Assembly: GCA_965243385.1 (NCBI GenBank)
Contig: CBDEUV010000002.1
Location: forward strand, 2,480,001-2,544,000
Direction of reading: 5' to 3'
DNA length: 64,000 nt
Source: JANSYA01 sp965243385
Lineage (GTDB): Bacteria; Spirochaetota; Leptospiria; Leptospirales; Leptonemataceae
A model generated the notes under the pieces. That model was not told the DNA's origin and did not search any database. It saw only the letters and a program-made list of their open reading frames with translations. Made by a program: the position numbers and the translations under genes. Below, in pieces: positions 1-8,490 of this stretch (the stretch's first letter is position 1; each line of letters opens with the position of its first letter).

Positions 1-355
1 CGGCCAGATCGCGTTTGCAAAATTCGGTGCTGAAGCCGAATCGCCCGGGGCCGACCGGCACCTCAGCATCGTAGGCTCCCGCCGATCCGAGAAAGAGCAC
101 TTCGTCGATCGGCGGCCGGTCGCGATCCAGCAGCCGGGCCTGAACGCTGACGGCTGCGGCCACGCTGCCGATGCCCGCCTCGAGTACTTCGAAATCGTAC
201 GGGCGTCGCGATGCTTGCGCCGCCGTCGGGCTTGCCGGGTCGTCCTTTTTCGGTGAGCTCGCGGCGCTCGACATTTTCGACAGCTCGTCGATTTCCGGTG
301 CGAAGGCGCCGACGATGAGCAGGCGCGGCCTGTCTTTCTGGTTGCCGTGATCCAT
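1..355 (-). CDS. Nucleoside phosphorylase-superfamily protein (MTA/SAH nucleosidase or futalosine hydrolase-like), 3' end outside window
   Basis: Only the first 118 codons lie in the window; the gene runs off the left edge. Translation from the ATG at 355 gives an opening beta strand (LLIVGAF, residues 12-18) followed by APEIDEL, a G61-I-G63 glycine turn, and LGSAGAY at 89-95. These correspond to the N-terminal nucleoside-phosphorylase fold seen in 5'-methylthioadenosine/S-adenosylhomocysteine nucleosidases and futalosine hydrolases, which cleave the N-glycosidic bond of nucleosides in the cytoplasm. A hydrophilic Ala/Ser/Lys insert (about 29-50) between the first two elements is unusual. The catalytic Asp and the nucleobase-binding residues lie beyond the edge, so the substrate cannot be decided. 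The gene is divergent from the lipoprotein at 380, only 24 bases away. Confidence 0.6.
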   Translation of the reverse strand, partial: MDHGNQKDRPRLLIVGAFAPEIDELSKMSSAASSPKKDDPASPTAAQASRRPYDFEVLEAGIGSVAAAVSVQARLLDRDRPPIDEVLFLGSAGAYDAEVPVGPGRFGFSTEFCKRDLA

Positions 356-379
356 CGCGGCAAATTCCCTGCACCCCGT

Positions 380-790
380 ATGCGTATCGATTTATTTTCT
401 AAACAGGCGGGGCTGGCGGCGCTCGCGATGGGCGTCCTGAGCGCGACCGCCGCCTGTAATTCAAAGCCCGACACCGCGTTGTGCGGCCGCTACTATCGGC
501 ATACTCTCACGGTTCAGGAACGCGACGGTCAGCCGGGCGCGCTGGCCGGCCTGAAAACCGAAGGCGCCAAACGTGCGATGCTGAATCATTGCACGAGCGA
601 ATTGAATCGAGCGCAGGTCGACTGCGTCTTAAATTCCACAAGCACTGTCGAAGCGACGGCCTGCGAGCGCTCCGCCGAATCGTACGCCGTCCGGGCTCCC
701 GAATACGAACAACCTGCCGCGGTCCCGCCGCCGGAACTCGCGGACCAACAGCCGGAAGTGGACGCGTACGCCGACGAAAGCCTGGAGTAA
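380..790 (+). CDS. Small cysteine-containing lipoprotein, function unknown
   Basis: This encodes a 136-residue secreted protein. The start at 380 is chosen because it gives a compact signal peptide (MRIDLF..., hydrophobic to about residue 24) ending in SATAAC, a relaxed spirochaetal-type lipobox; an earlier in-frame ATG at 347 would add a useless leader. The mature part has four further cysteines (in ALCGRYY, NHCTS, VDCVLN and TACERS), suggesting disulfides, and a Pro/Glu-rich tail. The look resembles the short Cys-containing lipoprotein families of Leptospira, but I cannot name one. It is probably tethered to a membrane in the periplasm or on the surface. The neighbours are divergent or convergent, so it is transcribed alone. 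Confidence 0.7.
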   Translation: MRIDLFSKQAGLAALAMGVLSATAACNSKPDTALCGRYYRHTLTVQERDGQPGALAGLKTEGAKRAMLNHCTSELNRAQVDCVLNSTSTVEATACERSAESYAVRAPEYEQPAAVPPPELADQQPEVDAYADESLE

Positions 791-817
791 ATCGCAGACC
801 CGTCTGATCGCAGGCTC

Positions 818-1966
818 TCAGCGCGCAGCGTCGACGCTGCCCGGAAGGCCGAACCCTGGAGCGCGTTGCTGAATGAAACGCACGACGGCCGGCGCGCAAC
901 GATCGCTGAGGTGACTCGCGTCGGTCCAGTACCGGCAGGGAAGCTCCGCCTGGCGCACGTCCACGTACGCAAAACCCGCGGCCTCAATCATAGCGATCAT
1001 ATCCCGCTGTCGCTCGGGGCGATGCGAGTCGATGCGCAGCCGGCGCGCCGTTTCGAGCACGGGGTGCACGGGCGGACTCCAGAAGACCGCGTTGATCTTC
1101 TTCGATTGCAGACGTTCGATAAAGCGCTTCAGGATCCGCGCCTGGGTTTCGGAAAATTCGTAGTCCCGTAAAATATCGTTTTCGACCAGATGTCTGGTAT
1201 AACCGGGGAAGCGCTTTTTGTAGACCTTCGGCGGAACGCGATCGATGCGATAATCCACGTACTGCGGCGAAAGCGGCTGCACCGACGGCTGTTGCCAGAG
1301 CAGCATGCGCGCCATCGCGCCGAGTTCGAGATAGTCTTTGCCGTTCAGCATATTGCGCAAAGACCGCTCCGGCCGCAGATTGTAATTGTACGACAAAAAC
1401 GCCAACCGCAACCCCGTGGCCAGGCGCACGTCCCCCGTTCCGCATTGAAATAAATCCGCGAGCAGACGCGCGGGGAATACGTTCACTCCCATGCGATTCT
1501 GAACGCCGTGCGGGTTGTTGTGATTGAACATCTCCGGCGAAATTTCGATCACGAGGCTTGCGGGCTGGAATCCGGTTTCGAAAACGGCGTCCGCCATCAC
1601 GTACTGCAGCCAGAGATCCGCGGCGCGAACGATGCCGCGGGTTTCGTAACGCAGCGCGCTAACGGCCGTGCGATCCGCGGGAGACAGGCCGGGCGCCGCG
1701 GCGATGGAATCGGGATGCAGAGTCTGAAAGATTTCGCTGCGCGAAGACCCGAGAAAGATCACCGGGCGCTGATATGTTTTAGACGGCCCCGACGCGACCA
1801 GGCGTTCCTGTTTGAGCCGCGTCTTTAAGTTGATCGCCACGTTTTCCATGGGCGTCGCTTCCCGGCGGCCGGCGTCGCGAACGGCCGGGATTAAGGCGAT
1901 CTTGTCCGCGATTAAAACCAGGGCCAGCAGGGCGACGGGGACGAATAGAAGGCGCTTGTCTTGCAT
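818..1966 (-). CDS. SGNH-hydrolase-like membrane-anchored protein (DUF1574-like), likely partner of the MBOAT acyltransferase
   Basis: This 382-residue protein has an N-terminal membrane anchor (about 5-23) followed by an SGNH-type esterase/acyltransferase fold. Visible motifs are FLGSSRS (71-77, nucleophile block with GSSRS) and D349-A-S-H352 near the C terminus, the expected Asp/His of the catalytic set. Proteins of this kind (AlgJ/AlgX-like, and DUF1574 in Leptospira) work with MBOAT proteins to transfer acyl groups to envelope glycans outside the cytoplasmic membrane. It lies 62 bases downstream of the MBOAT gene on the same strand, which fits that pairing. An in-frame TTG at 1984 is an alternative start; neither start has a good ribosome binding site. 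The acceptor is unknown. Confidence 0.7.
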   Translation of the reverse strand: MQDKRLLFVPVALLALVLIADKIALIPAVRDAGRREATPMENVAINLKTRLKQERLVASGPSKTYQRPVIFLGSSRSEIFQTLHPDSIAAAPGLSPADRTAVSALRYETRGIVRAADLWLQYVMADAVFETGFQPASLVIEISPEMFNHNNPHGVQNRMGVNVFPARLLADLFQCGTGDVRLATGLRLAFLSYNYNLRPERSLRNMLNGKDYLELGAMARMLLWQQPSVQPLSPQYVDYRIDRVPPKVYKKRFPGYTRHLVENDILRDYEFSETQARILKRFIERLQSKKINAVFWSPPVHPVLETARRLRIDSHRPERQRDMIAMIEAAGFAYVDVRQAELPCRYWTDASHLSDRCAPAVVRFIQQRAPGFGLPGSVDAAR

Positions 1967-2028
1967 GAGGATTCGGGCTCGCAAAAATCTTGGTTCAGTC
2001 CTGGCTCAGTCGTGGTTCAATATCGCAA

Positions 2029-3411
2029 TCAAAACTGGAAATAGTAGAATTCCGCCGTTGGATTCTCGATCCGGGCGATCATAAAATAGCTCAGGAGCAC
2101 GAGCAGCGGCAGCAGTACGGGACTATAACGGATCAGGTAGTCTTCAAAGCGTTTTTTATAGCGTCGCATAAACTGAAACAGAATTGAAATTACGTAAAAT
2201 TGCAGCACGAGCTTTTCCTGCTCGCCCATCACCCGCGCGAAACCTTCGATCCGGGCGAACGACTCCCAGATCGCAAAGACCGTGCTCAGATCCGGCGCGC
2301 GAAAGAAGATCGCCCCCACGCACCAGGCAAGCATGACTCCCAGATTGCGAGCCACCGCCGACACGCGGCTGGCGGCGGGCCCGTCCATCCCGGACATCTT
2401 CTCGCCGATCAGACACAGACCCGACCAGAATCCCCAGAAGAAAAAATTGTAGCTGTTGCCATGCCACAGACCGCCCAGGCACATCACGATCATGATATTC
2501 AGATACAGGCGCCCGGTGCTGACCCGACTGCCGCCCAGGGGGAAATAGAGATAGTCGCGTAGCCAGGTGGCGAGCGTTACGTGCCAGCGCCGCCAGAGCT
2601 CGGTAAAGCTCGTGGCCAGATACGGCGCGAAAAAATTCTCCGGAATGCGATACCCCAGAAGCAGGGCCATGCCGCGCGCCATGTCGGTATAACCGGAAAA
2701 ATCGCAATAGATCTGCGCGACGAAACCCAGTACCGCGACGATGGCGCTGACGGTGTCCAGACTTTCCGGATTCGCCCAGAGGGGATTGATCATCGCGCCG
2801 ATCTGGTCCGCGATCAAAACCTTCTTCGCTGTGCCGAGAATAATGCGATAGCAGCCGCGCGAAAAATCGCCGGCGTGCACGACCGGACGATCGAGTTGCC
2901 CCAGAAATTCGTGATGCCGCATAATCGGCCCGGCGATCAGCTGCGGAAAAAATAAAATAAAGACCGCGAAGTTGAAAAAATTCAGCTCTTCGATTTCGCC
3001 GCGCCAGTAGTCCACGATAAACGCGATAATCTGAAACGTATAAAAGCTGATCGCCAGAGGCAGAACCAGACCGAGCTCGGTCTTCCACAGGAGCGCGAGG
3101 GGTACGCCGAGTTCTTCGCCGACTAAAGTCAGGACGGAATTCGTATACTTAAAAAAGAGCAGGTTTGCCACGAGCAGCGCGATAACCAGCGCCAGAAGCC
3201 CGGCGCTTCGGCGACGACGCAACGCGAGCAGGAAAGCGTACGAAATCAATACGACTCCGAGAAAATGGAAGAGAAAGGCTATGCTCCAGAAACCGTAAAA
3301 GACGATGGAAGCGACGAGCAACCAGTACTTGCGAAAATCGTTGGGAATACGCCAGAAGACCTGGTGAACGATCAAAAAGAATACGATGAACGCTACGGAA
3401 TTAAACAGCAT
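2029..3411 (-). CDS. MBOAT-family membrane O-acyltransferase (AlgI-like)
   Basis: This is a 460-residue polytopic membrane protein with the full MBOAT signature. CDFSGYTDMARG lies at 236-247, RRWHVTLATWLRDYLYFPLGG at about 274-294 (conserved His277), and GGLWHGNS at 313-320, where His317 is the expected catalytic histidine. MBOAT proteins of the AlgI/DltB/PatA group pass acyl groups across the membrane to extracellular acceptors. Length and motif order are normal for AlgI-like proteins. The SGNH/DUF1574-like gene follows directly, forming the usual two-component acylation unit. The gene starts with ATG about 65 bases downstream of the MlaD-like gene, so these three may be one transcript. The sugar or protein acceptor is not identifiable. 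Confidence 0.9.
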   Translation of the reverse strand: MLFNSVAFIVFFLIVHQVFWRIPNDFRKYWLLVASIVFYGFWSIAFLFHFLGVVLISYAFLLALRRRRSAGLLALVIALLVANLLFFKYTNSVLTLVGEELGVPLALLWKTELGLVLPLAISFYTFQIIAFIVDYWRGEIEELNFFNFAVFILFFPQLIAGPIMRHHEFLGQLDRPVVHAGDFSRGCYRIILGTAKKVLIADQIGAMINPLWANPESLDTVSAIVAVLGFVAQIYCDFSGYTDMARGMALLLGYRIPENFFAPYLATSFTELWRRWHVTLATWLRDYLYFPLGGSRVSTGRLYLNIMIVMCLGGLWHGNSYNFFFWGFWSGLCLIGEKMSGMDGPAASRVSAVARNLGVMLAWCVGAIFFRAPDLSTVFAIWESFARIEGFARVMGEQEKLVLQFYVISILFQFMRRYKKRFEDYLIRYSPVLLPLLVLLSYFMIARIENPTAEFYYFQF

Positions 3412-3475
3412 GCCCGGTCCGCAGCGTCTGTTCTTCGCAATTCGTTAACATCGTGTTTTCGAAGAGAGCGCTCTC

Positions 3476-4294
3476 TCAAAATGCCGTGAGAGCGGCGCGC
3501 ACGAAACTGGTAACCGGCGCCTGTTCGCGCGTGTCTTCCAGGCTTTCGCGTAGCTCTTTGACCACGGTCTGCGCGTCGGTTACGAGCGTATTGGCGTTGC
3601 GATGCAGCTCGTCGTCGTTGACCAGCAGCCCCAGGGTTCCGCGGCCTTCGTTTATTTTTTGAGTGATATCGCGCACGTTGGCGATCGTCTCGCGCACATT
3701 TCCGCGGTTTTCGCTGATCAATTCGGCGATGCCCGCCACGGGGTCCCCCGCCGATTCTCCCTGCAATTCCGCCGTATCGCCGGCGAGGCTTTCGCGGTTC
3801 TCGATAAAATAGTCCAGCGCCGTCTGTCCGCGCGAGGCGAGCTCCGAGGTCGGCAACGAGAGCACTTTGATTTCAGGAGTGGGTACGCCCCGCGCGCCGG
3901 CCGCGGCCGATCCAGGATTGATCGAGATGACTTTGCCGGACAGAAGCGATTCGTTTTTGATCGCGACCTCGTAATTCTCGTAAAAGACGACTTCTTTGCG
4001 CAGCTCGATGGTAATCGCAACCCGCTGTCCGACCCGGGCGCCGTCGTCGTCCGCGACCACCCGGTCCGCTTCGTCGACCGACACCAGATCGACCGAATCC
4101 ACCAGGCCCGAAGGAACGCCCAGAACGGTCACACGCGAACCCTCTTTGATGCCTTCCGCATTGTCGAAGAAGAGCAGCATCTGATTGCCGCGCGTGGCGA
4201 AGGGGCCGCTCTGGGAAACGATCGTGAAAAAGCCGACCATAAACAGGGCTCCGAAAAACAGGAGTCCCACCATCACATTCTGCAGCCAGGTCAT
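3476..4294 (-). CDS. MCE-domain protein (MlaD-like), solitary copy
   Basis: This encodes 272 residues: one N-terminal transmembrane segment (about 6-27), then an MCE domain (about 38-130; LFFDNAEGIKEGSRVTVLGV), then a helical tail predicted to extend through the periplasm. MCE proteins form hexameric rings that bind lipids moving between inner and outer membranes. The protein is paralogous to the MlaD at 7599-8474: both end in a similar helical tail containing LLVN and LEDTRE. No ATPase or permease gene is beside this copy, so it may use the MlaE/MlaF encoded about 3 kb upstream. The next genes on the same strand are the MBOAT/SGNH pair. The upstream 265 bases (4295-4559) hold no gene; I see no clear promoter. 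Confidence 0.85.
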   Translation of the reverse strand: MTWLQNVMVGLLFFGALFMVGFFTIVSQSGPFATRGNQMLLFFDNAEGIKEGSRVTVLGVPSGLVDSVDLVSVDEADRVVADDDGARVGQRVAITIELRKEVVFYENYEVAIKNESLLSGKVISINPGSAAAGARGVPTPEIKVLSLPTSELASRGQTALDYFIENRESLAGDTAELQGESAGDPVAGIAELISENRGNVRETIANVRDITQKINEGRGTLGLLVNDDELHRNANTLVTDAQTVVKELRESLEDTREQAPVTSFVRAALTAF

Positions 4295-4559
4295 AAGATG
4301 TACATAATTTCCGGGGTCGCCTCCGCCTGGTCAATCAATTTCGGCCGGGATTCAGATTGAAAATCCGGCGTTGAAAATTCCGTACAGGCGCGAAAACCGC
4401 TGCAGTATGTTACCAGTCGCAACGAAAACCAACAAGAATCTTATGATTTCCGGCAGAAAATGTTATCCGGGCGATCGCTATCGCTGGATCCATTTGACCT
4501 TCGTATTCAAAGCGCGATGGTGCGGCTGATACTCACGACGAGTTACTGGAGAAGGCATC

Positions 4560-5078
4560 ATGGCGGATCGCACCTACTACGCGCACACGACAGACAAGTG
4601 GTCGACGAATATCGTGACGTACGACCTGCAGCCGATCGAAGCCGGCGGCCCCGAGATCGACGAACCGAAGATTTGCAACGAGACGCGTTATCCGCTACTT
4701 CATCGCTGCTATCAATGCTCGACCCGTTTCATTCATACCGGCGACCACTGCGTCTTCTGCGGCGCGCCCCTCACCAAGGCGGCCATCTACGGCGCCCTGA
4801 TCGTTTTTTTCGCGCGACTGCAATTTCCCGTGCTGATGCCGACGGAAGCCGCGGCCGCGGGCTACGCCATTGACCAGCCTTTTCTTTCCGGACTCTTTCC
4901 TCTGTTCAGCAGCCTGGACGTACCGGTCTTGAAGGCCACGCTCGCCGCGCTCGGTCTCGACGATTTACTGGCGGACATCGCAAAGATCGAAGGCGATACG
5001 GCGGTGCTCGAACTACTGGCGACGTCGAACGATCTGGCGCAGATCGAAGTCGCGATCAAAGAACTGATCGAGAAATAA
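4560..5078 (+). CDS. Zinc-ribbon protein of unknown function
   Basis: This is a 172-residue protein with a good ribosome binding site (GAGAAGG seven bases before the ATG). Its N-terminal third holds a zinc ribbon: Cys50-x2-Cys53 and Cys64-x2-Cys67, with histidines at 59 and 63 between them. The middle (about 78-105) is moderately hydrophobic but not a convincing membrane segment. The C-terminal half is an acidic helical region rich in Leu/Ala/Asp. I do not recognise the family. It stands alone on the plus strand between two minus-strand operons, so its position gives no functional hint. It could be an adaptor or regulatory protein; that is a guess. Confidence 0.75.
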   Translation: MADRTYYAHTTDKWSTNIVTYDLQPIEAGGPEIDEPKICNETRYPLLHRCYQCSTRFIHTGDHCVFCGAPLTKAAIYGALIVFFARLQFPVLMPTEAAAAGYAIDQPFLSGLFPLFSSLDVPVLKATLAALGLDDLLADIAKIEGDTAVLELLATSNDLAQIEVAIKELIEK

Positions 5079-5092
5079 TCCGGGACGCTGAC

Positions 5093-6115
5093 TCAATAAC
5101 CGCCGGCGCGCCAGTTCAGTATCGCCGCCTGAACAGCCGCTGGATCCTCGAGCTGCGGATAGTGGCCGACATCCTGTAAGTCGATCACGTCGGCTGATTT
5201 GCCTGCGGCCTGCGCTTCGCGCCGGTAACGGTCGGCGACATGCCGGCCGGACACCGGGTCCAGCGAACCGTTTACGATCCGAATCGGCGTTTCGCCGGCG
5301 AAGAGCGCACGCGACCAGCGCTCCCCGTGCAGCGCGCGATCGGGTACATAATGCATTAAACGGTGAACGACTCGCCGACCGTCGGGATACCCCAGCAGAT
5401 GCCAGTGCGCGCGCAGTTCGGCGTCGCTGACGTTTTCGTTTTTCGCAAGGATCTTTCGTAAATTTCCCTCAAAGCTATCGTAGCCCACGAAGCGATTCAC
5501 GGCGCCGCCCAGCGGACTCAATAATAGCTTCTGAATAAAGCGCGGGCGATGTTCGTCCGCAAATACCGCGCCGTTCAAAAACACCATAGAACGAATGCGA
5601 ATGGCGGGCGCGCCGTCGATGGCAGAACGGGCCAGCAGCTCCTGGCCAATGCTGACGCCGTAGTCGTGCACGATAAACTGCGCTTCGCGGATGCCCAGGG
5701 AGGCGACCAGGGCCTCGACCATATCGGCCTGGGCGTGGATCGTATAGGCGTCGTCGTCCGGCTTCGAGGAATATCCGAAGCCGCGAAAATCGGGCGCGAT
5801 CAACCGGCGACCGGGCAACAAAGCGGGCCAGAGCAGGCGCCAGTCGTACGACGAAGTCGGAAATCCGTGCAGCAGAATCACCGGCTCTCCGGAACCCTCA
5901 TCGACGTAAAAGATTCGAGTCCGATCCCCGCTGCTCGCCCCCTCACGCGATCCGTCAACCGACGCTGGTTCGTACGCGGTTTCGAAGTACGCGCCGCGGG
6001 CGCGCCACTGTTCCGGTGTTATTTCCAGGCTCGAAAAGTCCCTGGACACTTCGCCGCCGCAGCCCGCCAGGGCCAGTACGGCGATTCCCGCTCCGCTTCT
6101 CAAGAATCCAGCCAT
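5093..6115 (-). CDS. MEST-like alpha/beta-hydrolase lipoprotein
   Basis: This 340-residue alpha/beta hydrolase starts at 6115, which has a strong GGGAGG ribosome binding site and gives a signal peptide ending in a canonical lipobox, L16-A-G-C19. It has HGFP (83-86, oxyanion region), H150-D151-Y-G (nucleophile elbow with Asp as nucleophile), D286 in SLDPVSG and His318 in GHYPQLEDP. The sequence around IRSMVFLNGAVF...HRP and HYPQLEDP is strikingly like mammalian MEST/PEG1 and bacterial relatives, close to epoxide hydrolases and haloalkane dehalogenases. The substrate is unknown; the lipid anchor puts it in the envelope. It is the last gene of the mla-type operon, 54 bases after marR. An operator-like palindrome lies in that gap. 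Confidence 0.85.
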   Translation of the reverse strand: MAGFLRSGAGIAVLALAGCGGEVSRDFSSLEITPEQWRARGAYFETAYEPASVDGSREGASSGDRTRIFYVDEGSGEPVILLHGFPTSSYDWRLLWPALLPGRRLIAPDFRGFGYSSKPDDDAYTIHAQADMVEALVASLGIREAQFIVHDYGVSIGQELLARSAIDGAPAIRIRSMVFLNGAVFADEHRPRFIQKLLLSPLGGAVNRFVGYDSFEGNLRKILAKNENVSDAELRAHWHLLGYPDGRRVVHRLMHYVPDRALHGERWSRALFAGETPIRIVNGSLDPVSGRHVADRYRREAQAAGKSADVIDLQDVGHYPQLEDPAAVQAAILNWRAGGY

Positions 6116-6152
6116 GCGAGCCTCCCCCGACGCGTTTGCCGCGCCGACCACA

Positions 6153-6174
6153 ATTAGTTGGTGTATATACTAAT
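6153..6174. promoter_or_regulatory. Inverted repeat between marR and the MEST-like gene, possible operator
   Basis: The repeat ATTAGT-N10-ACTAAT overlaps the stop codon of the MarR gene and sits 38 bases before the hydrolase start. It is AT-rich in a GC-rich region. MarR proteins bind short AT-rich palindromes, so this could let the adjacent regulator control the hydrolase separately from the operon. The six-base arms are short, so chance cannot be excluded. Confidence 0.35.
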
Positions 6175-6715
6175 CGGGATCGCGGGCGAATTCGTCAATC
6201 AGGAAATCCGCGAAAAAAGCGCGCAGAGCGCGTGCGGCGTCCGGCTTCAGGCGCGCGTCCAGCTCCGCCGATATCTCGCGATTGATTTTTTGCAGCTCGG
6301 GAAGCAGCTTGCGGCCCGCCGGAGCGATACAGACGACCCGTACCCGCCGATCCTGCTCGGAGGTTTCGATCGTAACGAGCTTATCGCGCTCCATGTCGCG
6401 GATCAGCATGCTCAGATTGGTTTTGTCGAGAAAGAGGTGGCTCGCAATCTCCTTCTGCGCCAGGGGCCCGGTCATTTCCAGCAGCAGCAGAATGCCGCTG
6501 CGCGGGGGCGTAACCCCGCAGGCTCGCTGACGGTTTTCGTAGCGACGCAGGATCACCCGGGCGGCCGTCGTGATCAAATGTCCGCTGCTGACCGTATCGA
6601 GATCCGTAACCGCGAGACCCGGCGGCGGCTCGGATGCGGGCCTGGATTCTCCGGTCGAAGCGGCCTTCGCGGTCCTGTTGGAAGCCTTCTTCGAATTGGC
6701 CTTCCGTGAGCTCAC
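6170..6715 (-). CDS. MarR-family transcriptional regulator
   Basis: This encodes 181 residues. A 35-40 residue Lys/Ser/Ala/Pro-rich N-terminal extension precedes a MarR winged helix-turn-helix fold: TPPRSGILLLLEMTGPLAQKEIASHLFLDKTNLSMLIRDMERDKLVTIE, then the wing with EQDRRVRVV, then the dimerisation helices. It overlaps the end of the MlaF gene by 4 bases (ATGA), so it is translationally coupled to the lipid-transport genes. MarR proteins usually repress their own operon and respond to small phenolic or lipid-like ligands; by context it may sense membrane stress. A MarR gene inside an Mla-type operon is not the common arrangement. Confidence 0.9.
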   Translation of the reverse strand: MSSRKANSKKASNRTAKAASTGESRPASEPPPGLAVTDLDTVSSGHLITTAARVILRRYENRQRACGVTPPRSGILLLLEMTGPLAQKEIASHLFLDKTNLSMLIRDMERDKLVTIETSEQDRRVRVVCIAPAGRKLLPELQKINREISAELDARLKPDAARALRAFFADFLIDEFARDPD

Positions 6716-7602
6716 GCCCCGGCGGCTCCGTTCCCGTTCGCCGCTTTTTTGTTATTACGCGTGGTGGGATCTTCCGCGTCGAGCACCATCGGCCCCTGAG
6801 AACGGCCGTGTATAAACTGCTGCACGATTTGATTGTCGCTCCGGCGAATTTCGTCGGGAGTGCCGACGAAAAGCACCCGGCCCTGGTACAGAAAGGTGAT
6901 GCGATCCGCGATATAATAAGCGGAGTTCATATCGTGCGTGACGATCACCTGAGTTACATTCAGCTCTTTTTGCAAGCGGCGCACCAGTTCATTGATCACC
7001 TGACTCATAACGGGATCGAGTCCGGAGGTCGGCTCGTCGTACAACAATATCTCGGGATTGGTGGTCAACGCCCGGGCGAGACCCACCCGTTTTTTCATAC
7101 CGCCCGAAATATTTCCGGGCAGGAGATCCCGCGCGGGCAACAGACCCAGCCAGCGCAGTTTTTCGGTTACGATGCGATCGATTTCATGTTCATCGGTCTG
7201 GTGCAATTCGCGCAGAGGCAAAGCCGCGTTTTCGAAAACCGTCAACCAGTTGATCAAAGCGCCGCTTTGAAACAGAACGCCCATGCGCGCCCGTAGTTTC
7301 GCTTTGGTTTTTTTGTCGGCGTGACTCATGGCCTCACCGTCGATCAGCACGCGGCCTTCATCCGGTTCCAGCAGTCCGATGACGTGGCGAATGCTCACGG
7401 ACTTACCCGTGCCTGAACCGCCGAGAATCACCATAGTTTCGCCGCGACGCACAGTGATGTCGACGCCTTTGAGAATCTGCCGCGAGCCGAAGCCTTTTTT
7501 GACTCCGTACATCTCGATGATCAGGTCTTCGTCGACCAGCCCTGGACTCTGCGCATCACCCCGCGCATTCGAATCGCCGTACGGATTGATGTCCGAACTC
7601 AT
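6712..7602 (-). CDS. mlaF: ABC transporter ATPase, MlaF-like
   Basis: This 296-residue nucleotide-binding subunit belongs to an MCE-type phospholipid transporter. It has Walker A GGSGTGKS (61-68), Q-loop FQSGAL, the MlaF-typical signature SGGMKKR (166-172, with GM where most ABC proteins have GQ), Walker B ILLYDE (185-190), the GLDP D-loop and the switch His223. The C-terminal tail after about 270 is Asn/Gly/Ala-rich. It acts on the cytoplasmic face with MlaE. Start and stop overlap the MlaD stop and the MarR start by 4 bases each, so the three are coupled. The direction of lipid transport cannot be read from sequence. Confidence 0.93.
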   Translation of the reverse strand: MSSDINPYGDSNARGDAQSPGLVDEDLIIEMYGVKKGFGSRQILKGVDITVRRGETMVILGGSGTGKSVSIRHVIGLLEPDEGRVLIDGEAMSHADKKTKAKLRARMGVLFQSGALINWLTVFENAALPLRELHQTDEHEIDRIVTEKLRWLGLLPARDLLPGNISGGMKKRVGLARALTTNPEILLYDEPTSGLDPVMSQVINELVRRLQKELNVTQVIVTHDMNSAYYIADRITFLYQGRVLFVGTPDEIRRSDNQIVQQFIHGRSQGPMVLDAEDPTTRNNKKAANGNGAAGA

Positions 7603-8474
7603 ATAAGCGCTCCTGAAGCGGCCAGCACGGCCTCCAGAAATTCAAGCATAGCGCGGCTTTCGCGCGTATCTTCCAGGCCTTCGCGCGCCTCTTGAGTCAG
7701 AACGATCACGTCGCGTAAAAAGGCGTTGGTGCCGTCCATCAACTTTGCGCGGTTCACCAGCAGCGCGATATTGCGATTGCCCTGGTTCAATTTTTCGGTG
7801 ATGTCGCGCAGGTTCCCCGTAATCTCTTTGAGCGGCCGCCGGTTTTCGACGATCACGCTCGCGATCAAATACAGCGGGTCGTCGTAATTGCTCGCGACGA
7901 GCATTTCGCGTTCGTCGTCGGGCAGCTCCCCGTAAATATGATAGCGCTGTAGCTCAGCGGTCGAGAATTTCAAAACGTTCAGGCGGGGAAAGGCCTGCTC
8001 GGGCGGGCCGTATTTTTCCGGCCGGGTCTTGCCGTACGGCATGGGCCCGAGCGCGTTGCCGGGCAGGACCTCGACCACTTTTTCGGATAGAATGGTCTGA
8101 TAGCGGGTGACCACTTCGTAGTTCGGATAGTACGGCAGATCGCGGGTCAGGTTTAAGATCGCGATGACGGTCTGGCCGTGGGATCGCGTCCGGCTTTCGC
8201 TCTGCCAGGGGCGCGGACGGCCGTTTTCGTCGAGAGTTACATAATAGAGGGAACCCACCGAACCGACTTCGACGCCGTGCATAAAGACCGGCACACCCGT
8301 GCGCATGCCCTCGGCGCTGCTCAAACGTACCGGCAGATGCACGACCTCGGACTGCCAGTCGACTTTGCCGAGAAAGATCGTAAACGTGAAGAGAAAGCTC
8401 ATCACGTTAAAAAACGCCAGGCCGACCAATAATGACCCGTATTGCTCCCAGATATTTTGCAGTCGCGCAATCAT
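7599..8474 (-). CDS. mlaD: MCE-domain lipid-transport protein MlaD
   Basis: This is a 291-residue protein with an N-terminal transmembrane helix (about 13-35), an MCE domain (about 40-150) and a long helical tail with an ELQRY...DDEREML insert. The MCE core includes EGMRTGVPVFMHGVEVGSV and SEKVVEVLPGNA. It is the periplasmic substrate-binding ring component of the MlaFED-type transporter. The end overlaps mlaF by 4 bases (ATGA) and the start is 16 bases after mlaE, giving the order mlaE-mlaD-mlaF. The tail shares the LEDTRE motif with the solitary MCE protein at 3476-4294, indicating an ancestral duplication. Confidence 0.92.
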   Translation of the reverse strand: MIARLQNIWEQYGSLLVGLAFFNVMSFLFTFTIFLGKVDWQSEVVHLPVRLSSAEGMRTGVPVFMHGVEVGSVGSLYYVTLDENGRPRPWQSESRTRSHGQTVIAILNLTRDLPYYPNYEVVTRYQTILSEKVVEVLPGNALGPMPYGKTRPEKYGPPEQAFPRLNVLKFSTAELQRYHIYGELPDDEREMLVASNYDDPLYLIASVIVENRRPLKEITGNLRDITEKLNQGNRNIALLVNRAKLMDGTNAFLRDVIVLTQEAREGLEDTRESRAMLEFLEAVLAASGALI

Positions 8475-8490
8475 ATATTTGGACGTCCGA

